A stretch of DNA of 64,000 nt from Scandinavium lactucae (GTDB lineage: Bacteria; Pseudomonadota; Gammaproteobacteria; Enterobacterales; Enterobacteriaceae): assembly GCF_033843265.1 (NCBI RefSeq), contig NZ_JAWXRD010000032.1, positions 1-64,000 on the forward strand. The letters run 5' to 3'. Under the pieces are notes generated by a model that was given only the letters and a program-made list of their open reading frames with translations, was not told where the DNA came from and searched no databases. The first letter of the stretch is position 1; the number at the start of each line of letters is the position of its first letter. This document shows positions 45,221 to 52,133 of the stretch, piece after piece. The position numbers and the translations under genes are program-made.

Positions 45221-45556
45221 ATGAACCTCAATCGATTCTGTTATTTACTGCTGGCCTTGGCGGCTATTGGCAGTGCATTTTTACCGCATCCAGTCGTGAT
45301 GTGGTTCCTGCTGGCGAACGTGCTGACGCTGGTGGTTTATGGCGGGGATAAAATGGCGGCCCGTAAAGCGTGGCGCAGAGTGCCGGAGTCCACCTTGCTG
45401 ACGTTCGGCTTTGTTGGCGGATGGCCTGGGGCGATCCTCGGCCAGCAACTCTTTCGCCATAAAACCCAAAAGCAGCCGTTTAAAACCTGGTTTATCATCA
45501 GTGTGATATTGAATGTTGCGCTGCTGGCGGGGCTGTATCATTTCTATCCGTACTGA
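45221..45556 (+). CDS. DUF1294 membrane protein
   Basis: This 111-residue protein has about four membrane segments and the DUF1294 signature YGGDKMAARKAWRRVPE...LLTFGFVGGWPGAILGQQ, followed by RHKTQKQPF. The family is common but of unknown function. ATG 45221 (MNLNRFCYL) begins the first membrane helix; the 60 in-frame codons upstream overlap repeat B and are not family-like. Confidence 0.85.
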   Translation: MNLNRFCYLLLALAAIGSAFLPHPVVMWFLLANVLTLVVYGGDKMAARKAWRRVPESTLLTFGFVGGWPGAILGQQLFRHKTQKQPFKTWFIISVILNVALLAGLYHFYPY

Positions 45557-45650
45557 ACGGGAGTGTCGTCTCCTGCTCAATAGTCGGATTCGCAGCGCTG
45601 ACAACCTTGCCAAACGCCCGGCGGCGTTACACTTGCCAGGCCATACTTTA

Positions 45651-45690
45651 TGAGGCGTGTAGGCCCGGTAAGCGTCAGCGCCACCGGGCA
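45651..45690 (-). repeat. REP element
   Basis: On the minus strand TGCCCGGTGGCGCTGACGCT continues into TACCGGGCCTACACGCC, a textbook enteric REP palindrome with its imperfect stem. It lies between the convergent DUF1294 and Ner-like genes. Confidence 0.85.
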
Positions 45691-45708
45691 AAAAGAGCGT
45701 AGAGGTTT

Positions 45709-46020
45709 TCAGCCGCCACAATTCGCAGCAATTTTCTTATAAGGTGAGCGTATAGGTCTGGCGATACGTTCCCGCGTCTTTGCGTCAAAATAACGGCTCG
45801 GCCAGATGCTTTCGGCGGGAACGCCAATGGCTCTGCTGATCAGCATTCCCCCTTTTGCCCACGGGCGGGTCAGCGCATTAGCGAGCGTGGAAGAACTTAA
45901 ACCCGCAGCACGGGATACTGCTGCCAGTGAAGTGCCTTTTTTACGTAATGCCGCGATGATATCGGCGGGGTGCCAGTCTTGATGAAAAGGCAGGAAAGTG
46001 GGGCTGTGAGATAGGGTCAT
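45709..46020 (-). CDS. Ner/SfsB-like winged-helix DNA-binding protein
   Basis: This 103-residue protein has the Ner/Nlp fold: DWHPADIIAALRKKGTSLAA, then the recognition helix GLSSSTLANALTRPW and IGVPAESIWPSRYF, close to E. coli SfsB (Nlp) and phage Mu Ner. The extension past RYFDAKTRERIARP is basic. The ATG at 46020 and the GGAGA before it lie in a segment complementary to an upstream part of the leader, so its expression is probably gated by RNA structure. A second, broken copy lies at 47557. Confidence 0.88.
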   Translation of the reverse strand: MTLSHSPTFLPFHQDWHPADIIAALRKKGTSLAAVSRAAGLSSSTLANALTRPWAKGGMLISRAIGVPAESIWPSRYFDAKTRERIARPIRSPYKKIAANCGG

Positions 46021-46264
46021 CGGTTTCTCCAAGGTAATGGTTTTGACCACCAATGGAGCTGCGAAACTCTTAATTTAATTGGTGGTAGCTCAGACAAGGT
46101 TCGCAGTACCGGTTACCTTGGAGATGACCCGGCCAGCCCGAAGGCTGCCCTGCCTGAGCCACCATTGATTGTACAAACACGGCTATGCGTTTGACAGATG
46201 AACGGAGGCGCAACACATAATTATGGAATATATGTGTTCTCAAGGTAAGTTTCGGGCTGCGAAA
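46014..46264 (-). ncRNA. P4-type immunity leader (seqA-seqB-seqC-like), copy 1
   Basis: On the minus strand three blocks are mutually complementary. Block A has TTTCGCAGC (46256-46264) and CTTACCTTGAGAA (about 46237-46249). Block B has CTCCAAGGTAA (46113-46123) and CTGCGAA (46100-46106). Block C has TTTCGCAG (46059-46066) and TTACCTTGGAGA (46026-46037), the latter covering the ribosome site of the Ner-like gene. B also carries GGGTCAT (46124-46130) complementary to ATGACCC at the start codon. Between A and B sits a CAGCC-TTCG-GGCTG hairpin (46136-46149). The order A-B-C, with B able to pair with either, is that of the P4 CI RNA system. Confidence 0.7.
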
Positions 46265-46285
46265 CCCGGCTGTGGATTTTGCCAC
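46070..46285 (-). CDS. Icd/Ash-like small ORF of P4 type
   Basis: This frame of about 71 residues, possibly starting at GTG 46285, contains AKSTAGF and, from an internal ATG near 46166, MVAQAGQPSGWPGHL. This MVAxAGQPSGWP segment is a hallmark of the Icd/Ash-like proteins annotated in P4-type satellites. It runs through the same bases as the immunity RNA, so it may be a real peptide or only the trace of the RNA. The upstream limit is unclear. Confidence 0.4.
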   Translation of the reverse strand: MAKSTAGFRSPKLTLRTHIFHNYVLRLRSSVKRIAVFVQSMVAQAGQPSGWPGHLQGNRYCEPCLSYHQLN

Positions 46286-46453
46286 AGCGGGGCTGACTAT
46301 ATCGCAAATCGCAGACGTTAACCAACCCGCTAACGGACAGAATGCGAGTTGATTTCCAAAGATATTGTGTGCGTTGCAACGGTTACAAAGTGGCTGCGAG
46401 AGCGGTTCCAGTTATGTGGTGCTCGGCATAAGTCAACTTAACGGTGGGCAAAT

Positions 46454-46963
46454 TCAGTCAACCACTTCAGGTATTGTCTCTGCATAAGCTTTAGCGGCGG
46501 AAATCGCGTTGTCATCAAAGATATTTTGCTCGTAGCTATCAGAAACACTGACCACGCGATAGATTTTCCATTTTCCATCCTCGAGGCGCAGATAATCGCG
46601 CAGCTGCTTTGTTTTACCATCCTCTATCCCAAGCCAGACATTCATTACTTTACCGCCTGTGTAATCCTCTGCTGCTCCGACTTCAAGAGCGGATATCCAT
46701 TTTGCGGCATAGTCCTGGCTGTACGTGAAGTAATCCGCACTTACAATCTCTTGCTCCTTGATGCCCTGAATATCTTTAAGCCGCGCCAGCGTGTCTTTTG
46801 TTATGTACTGCCGCATTTGAGGCGAACCCAGATCATCTGCATGGTTATCCGAAACATACGCATTGAGATAGAAAGTATAAAACTCTTTTACTGTGGCTTC
46901 TGGTGCCTGGATGTGGGCTGCGCAACCCGTCAGAACGAGTGATAACAGTAAGATGATACGCAT
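46454..46963 (-). CDS. DUF3828-like lipoprotein, probable immunity to amidase
   Basis: This 169-residue predicted lipoprotein has a signal peptide ending in the lipobox LTGC (Cys14). The mature part is acidic and begins VKEFYTFYLNAYVSDN, with RDYLRLEDGKWKIYRV near the end, as in DUF3828-type proteins. Its ATG shares one base with the TGA of the amidase-like gene. A periplasmic lipoprotein coupled to a wall-degrading enzyme is the usual layout of T6SS amidase/immunity pairs. An upstream in-frame start at 47023 would spoil the signal peptide. Confidence 0.75.
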   Translation of the reverse strand: MRIILLLSLVLTGCAAHIQAPEATVKEFYTFYLNAYVSDNHADDLGSPQMRQYITKDTLARLKDIQGIKEQEIVSADYFTYSQDYAAKWISALEVGAAEDYTGGKVMNVWLGIEDGKTKQLRDYLRLEDGKWKIYRVVSVSDSYEQNIFDDNAISAAKAYAETIPEVVD

Positions 46964-47331
46964 CAATTTTTCCTGTATATGACGTAAGCGGGATGTGTTT
47001 TGCGATAACCTGGCCCAGCCCATATATCACGCTGTATAAAATCAGAATACCAGGTCGTTCCGTCAAAAATAGCCATGTGACCACTCGGATTTCCGCCGGG
47101 ATAAGGCTGAATAATAACGACATCCCCCGCGCGTGGATTCTCTCCTGGACCTATTGGACGAAAGCCTGATTTCTCCAGCAATCTGCCATAGTCTCTGGCG
47201 AAATGAGTATGCCCAATATCAATCCCGCCCTCATTAATGGCTTTACGAGTAAATTCTGCGCAACGACCCTGCGAAACCGAGCTTGCGCGCCTGCGGGCAT
47301 AGCTTACGGCTGCACTTGCATCCCATCCCAT
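46963..47331 (-). CDS. NlpC/P60-CHAP-like amidase, putative T6SS effector
   Basis: This 122-residue protein has a papain-like catalytic pattern: Cys24 in GRCAEFTRKAI, His85 in PSGHMAIFDG, and Asp97 in WYSDFIQ as a possible third residue. The phrase PRAGDVVIIQPYPGG is the usual strand before the histidine. No signal peptide is present, so it needs a secretion route such as T6SS; an orphan hcp lies 2 kb away. The overlapping lipoprotein gene would protect the producer. Activity is inferred from motifs only. Confidence 0.75.
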   Translation of the reverse strand: MGWDASAAVSYARRRASSVSQGRCAEFTRKAINEGGIDIGHTHFARDYGRLLEKSGFRPIGPGENPRAGDVVIIQPYPGGNPSGHMAIFDGTTWYSDFIQRDIWAGPGYRKTHPAYVIYRKN

Positions 47332-47492
47332 AAATAATCCCTAATATTTAGTGTCCGAAGGGGCAACACTACGCCACTTTTTTATGGTTTTTAGTTACAG
47401 AAGGTGCCATAGAATAAATGTATGGGGAGTGTGAAAATATGGGTGATAAATATAGATTGGTTTTAAGTGCTATTAAATATTGATGATACAAC

Positions 47493-47526
47493 AAAGCCCG
47501 TTGGACTTTCTGCCATACGGGCTTTT
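47493..47526. terminator. Bidirectional terminator
   Basis: AAAGCCCGT/ACGGGCTTT stem with T runs on both sides, between the amidase gene and the broken Ner-like copy. Confidence 0.8.
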
Positions 47527-47556
47527 AATGCTTTCGTTTACTGCTCTGCTGACATT

Positions 47557-47859
47557 TTCGCAGCAATTTTCTTATAAGGTGAGCGTATAGGTCTGACGAT
47601 ACGTTCTCGCGTCTTTGCGTCAAAATAACGGCTTGGCCAGATGCTTTCGGCGGGAACGCCAATGGCTCTGCTGATCAGCATTTCCCCTTTTGCCCACGGG
47701 CAGGTCAGCGCATTAGCGAGCGTGGAAGAACTTAAACCCGCAGCACGGGATACTGCTGCCAGTGAAGTGCCTTTTTTACGTAATGCCGCGATGATATCGA
47801 CGGGGTGTCAGTCTTGATGAAAGGGCAGGAAAGTGGGGCTGTGTGAAAGGGTCCTTTAC
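47557..47859 (-). pseudogene. Ner/SfsB-like gene, broken copy
   Basis: It aligns almost base for base with 45722-46020 but has a stop where the tryptophan of DWHPADI should be (TGG to TGA, around 47807-47809). The start region reads ATG TAA rather than ATG ACC. The rest of the frame is still well conserved, so inactivation is recent. It is the second member of the leader-plus-ner duplication. Confidence 0.85.
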
Positions 47860-47864
47860 ATCTT

Positions 47865-48093
47865 CTTGTAGTGATAACGACTACCACCAGAGGTGCAAAT
47901 CTCTTGGTGGTAGCCCAGACAGGGTTTGCACTACCGGCCTACAAGGACACCGGCCAGCCCGAAGACTGCCCTGCCTGAGCCACCATTGAAGTTGTCAGTA
48001 CAGTTTTGAACTGTTCAAACAGCGGGTGTGCAGAGGCGTTGACACTTAATGAAAGACACTAAGTGAATCCTGTAGTTTCTGGCGGGGTGCAAA
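47865..48093 (-). ncRNA. P4-type immunity leader (seqA-seqB-seqC-like), copy 2
   Basis: It has the same layout as copy 1 but different pairing sequences. Block A has TTTGCACC (48086-48093) and ACTACAGGA (48068-48076). Block B has TCCTTGTAG (47939-47947) and GTGCAAACC (47923-47931). Block C has TTTGCACCT (47891-47899) and CTACAAG (47865-47871). Each block of B is complementary to its own A and C, not to those of copy 1. The hairpin CAGTC-TTCG-GGCTG is kept with a G:U pair. Changed sequence with preserved pairing is strong evidence of a working RNA structure. Confidence 0.7.
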
Positions 48094-48259
48094 TCCCGGC
48101 TGTGGATTTTGCCACAGCGGGGCTGACTATATCGCAAATCGCAGACGTTAACCAACCCGCTAACGGACAGAATGCGAGTTGATTTCCAAAGATATTGTGT
48201 GCGTTGCAACGGTTACAAAGTGGCTGCGAGGGCGCTTCCAGGAGGCGGGGAGCTCCCAC

Positions 48260-48294
48260 AAAAAAGCCCGCATAACTTTCGCTATGCGGGCTTT
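48260..48294 (-). terminator. Terminator of ssrA
   Basis: On the minus strand AGCCCGCAT pairs with ATGCGGGCT and six T residues follow. It lies about 43 bp past the mature tmRNA 3' end. Confidence 0.92.
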
Positions 48295-48336
48295 CGACTT
48301 CATCGGATGACTCTGGTAATCACCGATGGAGAATTT

Positions 48337-48699
48337 TGGTGGAGCTGGCGGGAGTTGAACCCGCGTCCGAAATTCCTACGTCCTCGGTACTACATGCTTA
48401 GTCAGTCTTTACATTCGCCGGGCAGCTGCGGACAGACACGCCACTACCAGACTAGCCTGATTAGTTTTAGCGATTTCACCCCAGGCAGGATGTCCACGCG
48501 ATCTCTTTTGGGTTTGACCTCTCTTGATCCCCGTCTTAAGAGCGGAAGCTAGGGAGAGAGGGCTCTTAGCAGGTTATTAAGCTGCTACAGCGTAGTTTTC
48601 GTCGTTTGCGACTATTTTTTTGCGGCTTTTAACGAGGCAAACCGCCCCTCGGCATGCACCTTGGGTTTCGCAAATCCCGTCGAATCCAGAATCAGCCCC
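48337..48699 (-). ncRNA. ssrA: tmRNA
   Basis: This is a 363-base tmRNA, the same length as in E. coli. The 5' end GGGGCTGATTCTGGATTCGA and the 3' end with GTTCAACTCCCGCCAGCTCC followed by encoded ACCA form the tRNA-like domain. The tag frame runs from the resume codon at 48609 to the stop at 48577 and reads ANDENYAVAA, one residue different from the E. coli tag ANDENYALAA. tmRNA with SmpB rescues stalled ribosomes and marks the unfinished protein for proteolysis. The 3' end is a frequent integration site for P4-like elements. Confidence 0.98.
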
Positions 48700-48713
48700 A
48701 ATGTGTTCCAGTC

Positions 48714-48719
48714 AGTATA
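48714..48719 (-). promoter_or_regulatory. -10 box of ssrA
   Basis: TATACT lies 15 bases upstream of the mature 5' end, fitting a start of a slightly longer precursor. A clear -35 is not evident. Confidence 0.6.
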
Positions 48720-48769
48720 ACAGACCTTTTGCCCCCAGCGCCACCGCTATAACCCGCGTAAACGCTCAC

Positions 48770-49960
48770 TTATCGCTCACGTAACGCCTCTTTTGCGCGG
48801 TTGAACGGCTTGATCAGGTAATCCATGATGGTTTTTTCACCGGTTTTGATGTCGACGCTGGCGACCATCCCCGGCGAGATGGAGAACTTATGCCCGCGCT
48901 TGTTGACCAGATAATCCTGATGGGTGCGGATAAACACCCGATAATAAACGATTTCAGGCTTCACTTTGTCCTGAATCGTGTCGGGCGAAATGGTCTCGAC
49001 TTCGCCCTCCAGTCCGCCGTAAATGGCGTAATCATAGGCGGTGATTTTGACCAGCGCCCGCTGCCCGGGGTGGATAAACGCGATATCGCGCGGGGAGAGG
49101 CGGGCTTCAATCAGCAGATGATCGTCGACGGGGACGATCTCCATCATTTCCCCGTTCGGCGGGATGACGCCGCCGATGGTCGTCACCTGAATGTTTTTCA
49201 CAATCCCACGCATTGGCGAGCGCACGGTCATTCGTGTGACCGAGTCTTCCCGGCCTTTAATGATCGATGACAGCATGTCGACTTCGGCATTGGCCTTCGA
49301 CAACGCCTCGCGCGCCTGCACGTAATACTGCGAGCGCAAATCGGTGATTTTCAGTCCGAGGTCACTTTTCTCGCGTTGCAAACGCAGCACTTCCACGTGA
49401 CTCGCCGCGCCGCTTTTTTGCAGACGTTCGGTGATAGCGAGTTCTTTATTCACCGAGTTCAGTGCGTCCTGAAGGTCGGCCTGCGAGTCGATGAGCTGCG
49501 CGCGGCGCGATTTATACAGCCGGGTTTCCTGGGCGATCAGGTCCGGCCAGGCATTGAGCGAGGCGGGAAACTTGAGCGGCAGGTCGTTTACTTCGGCATT
49601 CAGACGCACGCTGGAGGCCAGCGAGGCCCGGTAGCGGGCGGCACTTTCGCCGACGTTAGACTCTGAGCGGGTCGGGTCCAGCCGCGCCACCACTTGCCCG
49701 GCCTGCACTTTGTCGCCTTCGTGGACCAACAGCTCGGTGAGGATCCCGCCGTCAAGCGACTGCAACACCTGTTCGCGTGAGCTGGGGATAACCTTCCCGG
49801 TGCCGGTAGAGACTTCGTCGAGTTGACCAAACCACGCCCACGCGCCGAGCAGCAGAAACAAGACGGCAGAGAGCAGTACGATTTTGGTGGCCCCGGAAAA
49901 CTCATTCTCCCGACGGATGTCGAGGTCGTCCATGGCGATATCACGCTGACTGGTTTTCAT
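48770..49960 (-). CDS. bapD: Type I secretion membrane-fusion protein (BapD/LapC-like)
   Basis: This 396-residue HlyD-family adaptor has one N-terminal membrane helix (about residues 26-46). A split lipoyl motif (GGILTELLVHEGDKVQAGQVV, later MRGIVKNIQVTTIGGVI) flanks a long coiled coil, and the C-terminal HlyD signature is FSISPGMVASVDIKTGEKTI. It links the ABC transporter to the TolC-like channel. ATG 49960 overlaps the ABC gene by 20 bp; the longer reading from 50008 adds a non-family stretch. It is the last gene of the adhesin operon. Confidence 0.92.
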   Translation of the reverse strand: MKTSQRDIAMDDLDIRRENEFSGATKIVLLSAVLFLLLGAWAWFGQLDEVSTGTGKVIPSSREQVLQSLDGGILTELLVHEGDKVQAGQVVARLDPTRSESNVGESAARYRASLASSVRLNAEVNDLPLKFPASLNAWPDLIAQETRLYKSRRAQLIDSQADLQDALNSVNKELAITERLQKSGAASHVEVLRLQREKSDLGLKITDLRSQYYVQAREALSKANAEVDMLSSIIKGREDSVTRMTVRSPMRGIVKNIQVTTIGGVIPPNGEMMEIVPVDDHLLIEARLSPRDIAFIHPGQRALVKITAYDYAIYGGLEGEVETISPDTIQDKVKPEIVYYRVFIRTHQDYLVNKRGHKFSISPGMVASVDIKTGEKTIMDYLIKPFNRAKEALRER

Positions 49961-52133
49961 TGTTCCACCCCCGTCCATTGGCCGTTGTCGGAGCCGGTGT
50001 GCGGCCATTGTTCATCGCCTGGGCTTTCGGGGCATCCATCACCAGCTGGCCATCTTTCAGCACCACCACGCGATCCACCAGTTCCAGTACCGGCACGCGA
50101 TGGGTGGCGACAATCAGCGTCCGGTTGCCGAGCCAGTTGCCGAGGCGCTGAATAAACTCCCGCTCGGTGTGTTCATCCAGCGAGGCGCTCGGTTCATCGA
50201 GCAGGACGATATTTGGCGAACGGAGCAGCATTCGGGCCAACAGAATCGCCTGACGCTGGCCGCCTGACAGTCCGTTGCCGCCTTCCATGATCGGGTGATC
50301 TAACCCCTTCGGCAGGCGTTTCACAAAGCCGTCTGCCCCGCAGATCTCCAGCACTTCAAAGAGCGCTTCATCGCTGGCATGCGGCGCGCCGAGGGTTAAG
50401 TTCTCGCGCAGGGTGCCGAAGAACAACCGCGCGTTCTGGCTGAGAAAACCGATGTTGCGGCGCAGGTCGGCCATGTCGATTTGTGAGATGCTGAGGTTAT
50501 CGAGGCGTAGATTGCCGTTGACGATTTCAACCCCGCCCGCCAGAGCCTGCAACAGCGTCGATTTGCCCGCGCCGTTGCGCCCGAGCAGGGCCACGCGTTC
50601 CCCGGGCAAAATCTCAAGCCGCGAGATGCGCAGCGGCACCCGCTGATCCTCGTGGTGATAGCGGAAATGCGCGTTCTCAAAGACGTAGTGACCATGGAAA
50701 ATTTCCTGATGCACCAGGGTTTCATCGCGCTGGGTTTCGGTCGGCAATTGCATGATGCTGTCGAGCCCCATTTTGGCGGCTTTGACCTGCTGCCAGCGGG
50801 CCAGCACGCCGCACAGCCCGGCCATAGGTGCAATCATCCGTGATGCCAACATGGAGGCGGCCACCACCGACCCGGTGGTCAGGTCGCCCTCGATCACCAG
50901 CGGTGCGCCGAACAATATGACTGCCGCATACACCAGGCTTTGCACCGACATGCCCCAGCCAATCAGGCCCTGGGTCACTTTGCGGGTGCGCAGGCCAGAC
51001 TCCCCGGTGATGCGAATGTAGCTGTTCCACTGCTGCAAAAAACGGTTCTCCGCCTGCATCAGCTTGATGTCCTCCAGCCCCTGTACGCTCTCCACCAGTA
51101 CCGCATTACGCAGGGTCGATTCATGCGCCGACTGGTTCGCCAGGATCGCCAGTTTTTTCTGCAACAGCAGGCCTGGCAGCACCATCATTATCGCGGCCAC
51201 CGGGGCTATCCACGACAGCTGCGGGGCGATGATCCCCAGCACTATTACAAACAAGAAGAAGAACGGTAAATCGACCAGTGTGGAAAGGGTCGAGGAGGTG
51301 ATCATCTCGCGGATTTGTTCCAGCTCGCGCAGTTGGGAAATAAAGCTGCCAGTGGATCGCGGCACCGCGCTGTTCCGCAGCCGTAGGGCGTGGCTGAACA
51401 CCCGGTCAGAAATACGCATGTCGGCGCGTTTGCCGAGCACGTCCATGATGTGGGTTCGCGCCTCCCGTAGCAGGAAGCCGAATATCACCGAGATAAGCAC
51501 CCCGGTTGCCAGCACATACAGTGTCGGGTAGGACTGCGCCGGGATCACCCGGTCGTAGACCTGCATCGAAAAGACGATCCCGGCCAGTGACAGGACGTTC
51601 ACCAGAAATGCGGCGATCATCACCGGGATGTAGGGCCGCAAATCCTGTAACACCAGCCCCTTCATCCAGTCGGGGCTGAAGCGGGATACGTAGGCATCGA
51701 CGCGGCTGTCCTTCAGCGCCGAGAGCGGACGCAGGGCGGCAACGTATTTCACCGATGACAACAGTTCGCTGGCAACCACCCGGTTGCTTTCGCTGTCGCC
51801 GTCAATCATGAACACGTCGACCGCATCGTCGCCGTTGAAGTGCTCGATGACCGCCAACTGGCCATCTTCGAGTTCCGCCACCACCGGCAGTCGCCATTGG
51901 CTGAACGCGTGTTCGGTCAGGGTGAGCAGGTGGAATGAGAGCCCGGCCTGACGCGCAAGCTGCGTCAGTGCCGGCGTGCGATTTTTGCCTTTAAACCACG
52001 GGGCATTGGCCTGAATCGCGCCCGGCGAACAGACCACCCGATAGTGGGCGGCAACGTGTCCGATAGCCAGCGCCCAGTTGCTGAGGGCGCGATCGCTAAT
52101 GAGTTCTTCAACAGGAGGAGCGGCACGGGTCAT
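49941..52133 (-). CDS. bapC: Type I secretion ABC transporter (BapC/LapB-like)
   Basis: This 730-residue exporter has an N-terminal C39-like domain (about residues 1-135) that lacks the catalytic cysteine, so it binds rather than cuts the substrate. A six-helix membrane domain follows (about 160-440), then an ATPase domain: Walker A GRNGAGKST near 516, signature LSGGQRQA, Walker B IVLLDEPSASLD and the histidine in VATHR. This is the LapB/RTX type. It overlaps bapB by four bases (ATGA) and exports the giant adhesin encoded upstream. Confidence 0.93.
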   Translation of the reverse strand: MTRAAPPVEELISDRALSNWALAIGHVAAHYRVVCSPGAIQANAPWFKGKNRTPALTQLARQAGLSFHLLTLTEHAFSQWRLPVVAELEDGQLAVIEHFNGDDAVDVFMIDGDSESNRVVASELLSSVKYVAALRPLSALKDSRVDAYVSRFSPDWMKGLVLQDLRPYIPVMIAAFLVNVLSLAGIVFSMQVYDRVIPAQSYPTLYVLATGVLISVIFGFLLREARTHIMDVLGKRADMRISDRVFSHALRLRNSAVPRSTGSFISQLRELEQIREMITSSTLSTLVDLPFFFLFVIVLGIIAPQLSWIAPVAAIMMVLPGLLLQKKLAILANQSAHESTLRNAVLVESVQGLEDIKLMQAENRFLQQWNSYIRITGESGLRTRKVTQGLIGWGMSVQSLVYAAVILFGAPLVIEGDLTTGSVVAASMLASRMIAPMAGLCGVLARWQQVKAAKMGLDSIMQLPTETQRDETLVHQEIFHGHYVFENAHFRYHHEDQRVPLRISRLEILPGERVALLGRNGAGKSTLLQALAGGVEIVNGNLRLDNLSISQIDMADLRRNIGFLSQNARLFFGTLRENLTLGAPHASDEALFEVLEICGADGFVKRLPKGLDHPIMEGGNGLSGGQRQAILLARMLLRSPNIVLLDEPSASLDEHTEREFIQRLGNWLGNRTLIVATHRVPVLELVDRVVVLKDGQLVMDAPKAQAMNNGRTPAPTTANGRGWNNENQSA

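Larger units (their letters stand above)
45722..46410 (-). repeat. Leader-plus-ner duplication, copy 1
   Basis: About 690 bp similar to 47557-48240 in the same orientation: Ner-like gene, structured leader and promoter-side block. The outer block 46265-46401 is practically identical in both copies, while the inner leader has diverged strongly. Confidence 0.9.
47557..48240 (-). repeat. Leader-plus-ner duplication, copy 2
   Basis: Copy nearest to ssrA; see 45722-46410. It ends about 20 bp before the ssrA terminator. Confidence 0.9.

Noticed and set aside
48059..48259. Icd/Ash-like frame in the second leader copy
   Set aside because: A frame with the same AGWLTSAICDIVSPAVAKSTAG-type trace exists but ends early; it is better explained by the RNA leader duplication than as a separate gene.
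48172..48552. Plus-strand frame containing WWSWRELNPRP
   Set aside because: It is antisense to tmRNA and the ssrA terminator; this phrase is a familiar false gene from the reverse strand of ssrA.
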